This document shows, piece after piece, positions 1 to 5,136 of a stretch of 7,911 nt of DNA. The stretch covers positions 25,451-33,361 of the forward strand of contig DBVS01000074.1 of assembly GCA_002308235.1 (NCBI GenBank). Direction: 5' to 3'. Within the stretch, counting starts at the first letter, position 1. Every line of letters starts with the position of its first letter. The notes under the pieces are model-generated. The model made no database searches. It was not told the origin of the DNA and saw only the letters and a program-made list of their open reading frames with translations. The stretch is from Lachnospiraceae bacterium UBA1258. Lineage in GTDB: Bacteria > Bacillota > Clostridia > Lachnospirales > Lachnospiraceae. Position numbers and translations under genes: made by a program.

Positions 1-492
1 CCGATACACAGACTCGACCAGCCTGTTTCCGGGATCGTGTTACTTGCAAAAACCTCCGAAGCCGCAGCAACCCTTTCAAAGGATATGCAGGCCGATGCTT
101 TTTCCAAGGATTACAAAGCAAGGGTCTTTAAAAAATGTAAACTCGCAAAAAGCGGTAAATTAAAGGATTTCCTGCTGAAACAAAAAGACAACACTTCCAA
201 AGTGGTAAGCAAAGAAACCAAAGGCGCCAAAGAAGCGATTCTGACTTTTGAAGTCACGGCAGAAGACGACGACAACGCAAGCCTCACGGTTCATTTAAAA
301 ACCGGGCGGCACCACCAGATAAGAGTGCAGCTTTCAAACGCCGGGATGCCTATTCTCGGAGATTTAAAATACGGTAACGAAGAAAGCCTCGCCGTTTCAA
401 AGAGGCTCAACATCAAAACAGTAGCCCTCACGGCTTACAAACTTAAGTTCAAACATCCGGATTCAGGGAAGCCCATGGAGTTTTCAATATAA
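1..492 (+). CDS. RluA-family pseudouridine synthase, C-terminal part (5' truncated by window)
   Basis: The reading frame is open from base 1 and ends at TAA 490-492, giving about 163 residues; the N-terminus lies outside the window. Near the left edge is HRLDQPVSG, the RluA-family catalytic motif, with the presumed catalytic Asp encoded at bases 16-18. Towards the end is GRHHQIRVQLSNAG followed by GDLKYG, the conserved C-terminal core motif of RluA/RluC/RluD enzymes. Enzymes of this family isomerise specific uridines to pseudouridine in rRNA or tRNA in the cytoplasm. The target base cannot be told from this fragment, so no symbol is given. A methionine at base 37 is internal, because the catalytic motif lies upstream of it. 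The last codons form the 5' arm of a transcription terminator. Family assignment is confident; substrate is unknown. Confidence 0.93.
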   Translation, partial: PIHRLDQPVSGIVLLAKTSEAAATLSKDMQADAFSKDYKARVFKKCKLAKSGKLKDFLLKQKDNTSKVVSKETKGAKEAILTFEVTAEDDDNASLTVHLKTGRHHQIRVQLSNAGMPILGDLKYGNEESLAVSKRLNIKTVALTAYKLKFKHPDSGKPMEFSI

Positions 493-510
493 CTCCGGGC
501 TTCTTTTTTT
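468..510 (+). terminator. Intrinsic terminator overlapping the end of the pseudouridine synthase gene
   Basis: GAAGCCC (468-474) plus GGAG (477-480) pairs with CTCC (493-496) plus GGGCTTC (497-503). This gives 11 base pairs, with an AT bulge on the 5' side at 475-476 and a 12-nt loop (481-492). A run of seven T follows at 504-510. The 5' arm and loop encode the last residues and stop codon of the upstream gene, so the hairpin is partly coding. It should end the upstream transcript and isolate the membrane-protein gene at 537. Confidence 0.87.
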
Positions 511-529
511 GCGCATTTTACGCTATTAT
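501..529 (+). promoter_or_regulatory. Possible weak promoter for the Wzy-like gene
   Basis: TATTAT at 524-529 resembles a sigma-A -10 box (5 of 6 matches). The best-placed -35 with 17-bp spacing is TTCTTT (501-506), a poor match that falls in the terminator tail. A start site about 7 nt after the -10 would lie at the ATG at 537, giving almost no leader. A promoter is expected somewhere here because a terminator sits immediately upstream, but this particular assignment is tentative. Confidence 0.3.
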
Positions 530-536
530 ATCTATT

Positions 537-2150
537 ATGAGAACAAACATTGCGGGAAGAAAAAAGAATATAAAACGGGACCGGGTTTTCTGGTTCACGC
601 TGGCGGGAAACATTCTGGCATTTTTGCTGGTAACCGTGATATTTACGGTGCTTCCGCTCTATCTTCGAACCGGGTACAACAATATCGCCGAGGGCAAGTA
701 CATTTTCTTTATGAACGTGGCAAAATACACGGCGATAATCATGGGCTTTTTCACGGCGCTCTATCTCGTCATAAGGGGGATGTCGGAAGCGGAGTTAAAG
801 GCTTTTCGCCCCATAAAGAAGCTCGATTACGCCCTTTTGTTTTTCGCGCTGGTCCTGATCATTTCCCACCTTTGCTCGCCCTATAAATCGGTGGGAGCAG
901 GGTCCTCTTACTGGTTTCATGAGGGTTCCGTGTGGGGATGCTTAGGGTGGTACATGGGTCTTATTACCTATCTTGTTTTCATCATGTTTTACTTCATCGT
1001 TTCCAGATATTTAAATTATCGGGATTTCGTGCTTCTTCCGGTGATCGTGCCTGCCATGATTGTTTTCGTCTGGGGAATATTTAACCGCTTCGGCGTTTCC
1101 TTCATCGAATACGACGGCCTTGACCCCGAATACATTTCATCCATCGGCAACATTAACTGGTTTTGTGGGTATCTTACGGTAATCCTTCCCATCATCATAG
1201 GTTTATATTATTACAAAGAAGGGCTGATCCGGTTTCTCTTTGCGATTCCGATGTTTACGGGGTTTTTCGTAACCATCATAAACGGTTCTGATTCGGGACT
1301 TTTTGCTTTGTTCATGACGCTTCTGGTGCTCTTTGTCATATCTTCGAAGGACGAAAGAAAAATGGCCCGCTTTTCGGAGATCGGGTCATGGCTGTGTGCG
1401 ACCATGGTCCTGGTGGCACTCATAAACAGATTTAACCCGGATCTTCTGACGTTTCGAGGCATGTTCGGAGACCTGTTTACAGACGTAAGGATAACCCTCG
1501 GAATCTTTCTTGTTTCGCTGGCGGTGCTTGTTTATTTTCACGCCTGCAGTAACGAGATGGCCGTATATCCCGGGTTTTTGAAAAAGCATCTCGGTCTCAT
1601 TGCGATCATTTTAACAATCCTTATTGCGGCGGCGATAATCACGCTGATTGCGGTAAATACCGCACTGGGGGGCACACTTCCCGTGATCGGCCGGCACGAG
1701 TTCTTCATCTACGACAGGGAATGGGGAACCAAGAGAAGTGTGGACTGGGAGGTAGGTTTCAAGAGCTTCCTTTCCCTGGATTTCTGGCATAAACTTATAG
1801 GAATCGGGCCCGACTGCTTCTGGTTTAATATTGTGGATCACCCGGATTTAAGAGAAAACGTAAGGCTTGCTTTTAAAGATATAAGACTGGTAAACGCACA
1901 CAATATTTTCCTTACCATGCTGGTAAATACGGGCGTCATCGGACTTTCGGCATTTATGGGTGTTATCGTTTGTGCTTTTAAGACCTTTGGAAGCAAACTG
2001 AAGGAAAAGCCCGGACTCATCATGTTTATCCTGGTTTTGGTGATGTACCTATCCAACAACCTTTTCAGCTTCGAGCAGATCACCAGCACCCCGTTTTTGT
2101 GGCTGGCTATGGGAATCGGGGCAAGTATGGCCGTGAAAAAGGCGAATTGA
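537..2150 (+). CDS. O-antigen ligase/polymerase-like (Wzy_C family) integral membrane protein
   Basis: The 537-residue protein is strongly hydrophobic, with roughly 12-14 predicted membrane segments (for example about 18-40, 62-80, 98-112, 138-157, 164-183, 209-226, 231-248, 251-270, 351-373, 455-482, 493-510 and 516-533). A large polar loop (about 374-453) carries KRSVDWEVG then LIGIGPDCF (about 420-428). It is followed by AHNIFLTML and NTGVIGL (about 454-470). This loop-plus-AHN arrangement is the signature of the WaaL/Wzy_C family; the His of AHN (about 456) corresponds to the functionally important His of O-antigen ligases. Family members polymerise or transfer lipid-linked glycans on the outer face of the membrane. 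In a Gram-positive host the likely substrate is an exopolysaccharide or cell-wall glycan, which is inference. No other glycan-assembly genes flank it. ATG 537 is the only upstream in-frame standard start, yet no Shine-Dalgarno sequence precedes it. A terminator lies just upstream, so the gene seems to be transcribed alone. Confidence 0.8.
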   Translation: MRTNIAGRKKNIKRDRVFWFTLAGNILAFLLVTVIFTVLPLYLRTGYNNIAEGKYIFFMNVAKYTAIIMGFFTALYLVIRGMSEAELKAFRPIKKLDYALLFFALVLIISHLCSPYKSVGAGSSYWFHEGSVWGCLGWYMGLITYLVFIMFYFIVSRYLNYRDFVLLPVIVPAMIVFVWGIFNRFGVSFIEYDGLDPEYISSIGNINWFCGYLTVILPIIIGLYYYKEGLIRFLFAIPMFTGFFVTIINGSDSGLFALFMTLLVLFVISSKDERKMARFSEIGSWLCATMVLVALINRFNPDLLTFRGMFGDLFTDVRITLGIFLVSLAVLVYFHACSNEMAVYPGFLKKHLGLIAIILTILIAAAIITLIAVNTALGGTLPVIGRHEFFIYDREWGTKRSVDWEVGFKSFLSLDFWHKLIGIGPDCFWFNIVDHPDLRENVRLAFKDIRLVNAHNIFLTMLVNTGVIGLSAFMGVIVCAFKTFGSKLKEKPGLIMFILVLVMYLSNNLFSFEQITSTPFLWLAMGIGASMAVKKAN

Positions 2151-2175
2151 CAAACCTTTTGACAGGGCATACAAT
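2147..2175 (+). promoter_or_regulatory. Strong sigma-A promoter for proS operon
   Basis: A perfect TTGACA -35 box (2147-2152) is followed, after exactly 17 bp, by TACAAT (2170-2175; 5 of 6 matches). The predicted start site near 2182 gives a leader of about 28 nt before proS. The -35 box overlaps the TGA stop (2148-2150) of the preceding gene. A second perfect TTGACA lies at 2159-2164, and with a 16-bp spacer it could pair with AAGAAT (2181-2186), a poorer -10. The leader is too short for a T-box or another known aminoacyl-tRNA-sensing riboswitch. Confidence 0.85.
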
Positions 2176-2209
2176 TTGAGAAGAATTTTTTTAGATTTAC
2201 GGAGGAAAT

Positions 2210-3646
2210 ATGGCAGACAAGAAAATGGTAGAGGCGATAACCTCTATGGACGAGGACTTCGCACAATGGTACACGGATATCGTGAAAAAGGCCGATCTGT
2301 GCGACTACACAAGTGTTAAGGGATGCATGGTATTCAAGCCCGCCGGATACGCGATCTGGGAGCTTATCCAGAGACAGCTGGACGACAGGTTCAAAGCCAC
2401 CGGCGTTGAGAACGTTTATCTTCCCATGTTCATTCCCGAAAGCCTTCTTGAAAAAGAGAAGGACCATGTCGAAGGCTTTGCTCCCGAAGTGGCATGGGTA
2501 ACACAGGGAGGATTGCAGCCTTTACAGGAAAAGCTCTGCGTGCGCCCCACATCCGAGACGCTTTTCTGTGATTTTTACAAAAACCTCATCCACTCCTACA
2601 GAGATCTGCCCAAGGTATACAACCAGTGGTGCTCGGTAGTGCGCTGGGAGAAGGAGACCAGACCTTTCCTTCGTTCCCGTGAGTTTTTGTGGCAGGAAGG
2701 CCATACCATCCATGCATCTCACGACGAGGCACAGGAGCGCACCATCCAGATGCTCAACATCTACGCCGATTTCTGCGAGGACTTCCTTGCGATGCCCGTG
2801 GTAAGAGGCAGAAAGACCGATAAGGAGAAATTTGCGGGCGCGGAAGCCACCTACACCATCGAGGCTCTCATGCACGACGGAAAGGCATTGCAGTCCGGCA
2901 CGAGCCACAACTTCGGCGACGGCTTTGCAAGAGCTTTCGGCATACAGTACACCGACAATCAGAACACGTTGCAGTATCCGTACCAGACTTCATGGGGCGT
3001 TACCACGCGTCTCATCGGCGCGATCATCATGGTCCATGGTGACAACGAGGGCCTTGTGCTTCCTCCCAAGGTTGCGCCCACACAGGTCATGGTCATCCCC
3101 ATTCAGCAGAAAAAGGAGGGCGTCCTCGAAAAGGCACAGGACATCTGCGACAGAGTCGGCCGCATAGCACGCACAAAGCTTGATTCTTCTGACAAGAGCC
3201 CCGGCTGGAAGTTTGCCGACTGCGAGATGAGAGGCATCCCGCTCCGTATAGAGATCGGACCTCGCGATCTTGAAGAAGGAAAGTGCATCGTCGTAAGACG
3301 CGATACAAGAGAAAAGACACCCGTAATGCTTTCCGAGCTTGAGGAGAGGATCCCTCAGATGCTCGACAGAATGCAGAAGGATATGTACAACCGTGCAAGA
3401 GAGCACAGGGACGCACATATCTGGGATGCGCACAACTATCAGGAATTCAAGGATATAGCAGAAAACAAGCCCGGCTTCATCCGCGCAATGTGGTGTGAGA
3501 ACAGAGAGTGCGAGGACAAGATCAAGGCCGATCTCGGCGTTACATCACGCTGCATGCCGTTCAACGACGACGATCAGATAAGCGATGTCTGCGCATGCTG
3601 CGGAAAGCCCGCAAAGAAGCTTGTTTACTGGGGCAAGGCATATTGA
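2210..3646 (+). CDS. proS: Prolyl-tRNA synthetase, short (type 3, archaeal/eukaryote-like) form
   Basis: This cytoplasmic class II aminoacyl-tRNA synthetase charges tRNA-Pro with proline using ATP. Its 478 residues match the usual size of the ProRS form that lacks the INS editing insertion. Motif 1 lies around 43-75 (KPAGYAIWELIQ to YLPMFIP). Motif 2 is VVRWEKETRPFLRSREFLWQ (143-162). Motif 3 is around GVTTRLIGAII (263-273) followed by HGDNEGLVLPP. An anticodon-binding domain occupies roughly 288-390. A C-terminal zinc-binding ProRS-C region carries C429, C434, C461 and C464 as probable ligands and ends in the aromatic tail YWGKAY. ATG 2210 is preceded by GGAGG at 2201-2205. It is the first gene of a probable operon, transcribed from the promoter at 2147. 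Because the cis-editing domain is absent, mischarged Ala-tRNA-Pro would have to be cleared by a separate trans-editing protein; this is inference from family knowledge. Confidence 0.97.
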   Translation: MADKKMVEAITSMDEDFAQWYTDIVKKADLCDYTSVKGCMVFKPAGYAIWELIQRQLDDRFKATGVENVYLPMFIPESLLEKEKDHVEGFAPEVAWVTQGGLQPLQEKLCVRPTSETLFCDFYKNLIHSYRDLPKVYNQWCSVVRWEKETRPFLRSREFLWQEGHTIHASHDEAQERTIQMLNIYADFCEDFLAMPVVRGRKTDKEKFAGAEATYTIEALMHDGKALQSGTSHNFGDGFARAFGIQYTDNQNTLQYPYQTSWGVTTRLIGAIIMVHGDNEGLVLPPKVAPTQVMVIPIQQKKEGVLEKAQDICDRVGRIARTKLDSSDKSPGWKFADCEMRGIPLRIEIGPRDLEEGKCIVVRRDTREKTPVMLSELEERIPQMLDRMQKDMYNRAREHRDAHIWDAHNYQEFKDIAENKPGFIRAMWCENRECEDKIKADLGVTSRCMPFNDDDQISDVCACCGKPAKKLVYWGKAY

Positions 3647-3654
3647 TCTTGGAA

Positions 3655-5115
3655 ATGAAGCTACCCGAAAATGTAAAAAAAATAGTGGATGCCCTCATCG
3701 AAAACGGCTATGAAGCATATGCCGTGGGAGGGTGTGTAAGGGATTCGCTGTTAAACAGGACTCCGAAGGATTGGGACATCACAACGTCCGCATTGCCCGG
3801 GCAGGTGAAGGAGATATTTCCGCACACTGTGGATACAGGCATCAAGCACGGCACCGTGACGGTCATGCTGAACCACGTAGGTTATGAAGTCACCACCTAT
3901 CGCATCGACGGAAAATATGAGGATATGCGCCACCCTTCAGAGGTGTCCTTTACAAAAAGTCTTTCGGAAGACCTTTTACGCCGCGATTTCACCATAAACG
4001 CGATGGCGTATAACGAAAAGGACGGTCTTGTGGACCTTTTCGGAGGGCAGGAAGACCTTAAAAACGGGATCATCCGTTGCGTGGGAGATCCGGGAGCGCG
4101 TTTTGACGAGGATGCGTTAAGGATCCTCAGAGCCTTCAGGTTTTCCGCACAGCTCGGCTTTACCGTCGAAAAAGACACAAAGAACGCAGCTGCGGCGCGC
4201 GTGCAGAACCTTCGGAAAGTGAGCGCGGAGCGTATCCGCGACGAACTTTGCAAGCTTATCCTTTCAAAAAATCCGGACAGACTGTTCGATGCGATGGATG
4301 CAGGCGTCACCGCGGTCGTTTTACCTGAGTTTGACACGCTGGTCCGCGGAGGGCGGGACGCAAAAGGACTTAAAGGTGTCCTGAGCGGCAATGCTTCTTC
4401 CGGCATGAGAGCGGTGAAAGCGGTGTCCCTTGCGGGAAACAAGGATCTCACAGACCTCAAGGACCTCACGGCAAAAGAGGAGCTGATCTTAAAGTGGGCG
4501 GCGCTTCTTTCCGAATATGCGGATACAGATATTTTTACTGAAGATATAGAAAAATTCACCGAAGAACGCGGCGGCGAAAAGCCCGAAGACCAATACAGGG
4601 CTGTGAGCCTCACAGGACAGAGCGAAGCCGCGGAAGAGAAAAAAAGGACCGAAGTCAGGAACGTGATGAACAGGTTCAAGTTTGACAATGAGACCCGCGA
4701 TATGGTCGTAAGACTTGTCGGGCTTCACAACAAAAAGCCTGTGTTTGTGAATGACGTTTCGATGAGACAGCTCCTTCGCCGTAACGGTGAAGAGACCGTG
4801 AAGCTCCTGTTTGAGCTGCAGAGCGCTCAGTGCCTTGCGGAAAGCTTTGTTTCCGTGGGCGGTATTAATGTCGGGAGCGTGAAGACTCTCGAAAAGATTA
4901 AAAAAGCAAAGGAAACCGTAAAGACCGTGACAGAGCGTGGTGACTGCTACAGCATCAGACAGCTCGCGGTAAACGGGAGGGATCTCATTGAAGCCGGTAT
5001 AGACGAGGGCTCCAAGGTGGGAGAGACCCTGGAATTCCTTTTGGACAAGGTGATAGCAGACCAGTCGCTTAACGACAAGGAAAAGCTTATCAACATGGCA
5101 TGTCTTAACTATTGA
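3655..5115 (+). CDS. cca: CCA-tRNA nucleotidyltransferase (poly(A) polymerase family) with degenerate HD domain
   Basis: The predicted enzyme adds or repairs the 3'-terminal CCA of tRNAs. From ATG 3655 it has 486 residues. The class II nucleotidyltransferase head is intact: AVGGCVRDSLL (23-33), then the metal-binding DWD (D39, D41), RRDFTINAMAYN (109-120), and the nucleotide-selecting EDALR (152-156) followed by RAFRFSAQLGF. The central region, where many bacterial homologues have a phosphohydrolase HD domain, reads LKWAALLSEYAD (about 279-290) where LRWAALLHDIGK is typical. The other metal-ligand histidine motifs are mostly missing too. The gene begins 8 bp after the proS stop. Upstream in-frame TTG codons at 3643 (overlapping the proS stop) and 3649 are alternative starts, since the site before ATG is weak (GGA at 3651-3653, very close). 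Translational coupling to proS is likely. CCA-adding activity, as opposed to A- or CC-adding only, is inferred from family. Confidence 0.93.
   Translation: MKLPENVKKIVDALIENGYEAYAVGGCVRDSLLNRTPKDWDITTSALPGQVKEIFPHTVDTGIKHGTVTVMLNHVGYEVTTYRIDGKYEDMRHPSEVSFTKSLSEDLLRRDFTINAMAYNEKDGLVDLFGGQEDLKNGIIRCVGDPGARFDEDALRILRAFRFSAQLGFTVEKDTKNAAAARVQNLRKVSAERIRDELCKLILSKNPDRLFDAMDAGVTAVVLPEFDTLVRGGRDAKGLKGVLSGNASSGMRAVKAVSLAGNKDLTDLKDLTAKEELILKWAALLSEYADTDIFTEDIEKFTEERGGEKPEDQYRAVSLTGQSEAAEEKKRTEVRNVMNRFKFDNETRDMVVRLVGLHNKKPVFVNDVSMRQLLRRNGEETVKLLFELQSAQCLAESFVSVGGINVGSVKTLEKIKKAKETVKTVTERGDCYSIRQLAVNGRDLIEAGIDEGSKVGETLEFLLDKVIADQSLNDKEKLINMACLNY
4441..4476 (+). repeat. Imperfect tandem 18-nt repeat inside cca
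   Basis: Two adjacent 18-nt units (4441-4458 and 4459-4476) begin AAGGATCTCACAG and AAGGACCTCACGG, identical at 11 of these 13 bases, and diverge towards their 3' ends. They encode KDLTDL-KDLTAK (residues 263-274). The repeat sits just before the position where the HD domain should begin, so it may be a small in-frame duplication tolerated in a relaxed region. Confidence 0.5.
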
Positions 5116-5124
5116 TCCTGATAC

Positions 5125-5130
5125 GGAGAG
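5125..5130 (+). promoter_or_regulatory. Ribosome binding site that fixes a TTG start
   Basis: GGAGAG (5125-5130) lies 6 nt before TTG 5137. The next in-frame Met is residue 66, inside the membrane segment, so the TTG is the sensible start. The site falls in the 21-bp gap after the cca stop; no promoter or terminator is visible there. Confidence 0.8.
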
Positions 5131-5136
5131 AGAAAA

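Noticed and set aside
509..886. Forward open frame of 125 codons overlapping the start of the Wzy-like gene
   Set aside because: Translation is a low-complexity out-of-frame reading; the overlapping frame gives clear membrane segments and the family signature.
2151..2209. Terminator after the Wzy-like gene
   Set aside because: The T-run at 2186-2192 is preceded only by a 4-bp AATT pairing, too weak to form an intrinsic terminator, so some read-through into proS is possible.
1838..2467. Antisense open frame of 209 codons across the end of the Wzy-like gene and the start of proS
   Set aside because: It would run through the strong promoter and the proS start on the opposite strand and shows no coherent domain.
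3897..4688. Antisense open frame of 263 codons within cca
   Set aside because: Extremely Ser/Arg-rich translation mirroring the codons of cca; no homology signal seen and fully inside a real gene.
5116..5136. Promoter or terminator between cca and the PEGA gene
   Set aside because: The 21-bp gap holds only a ribosome binding site; no hairpin with T-run and no -35/-10 pair is seen.
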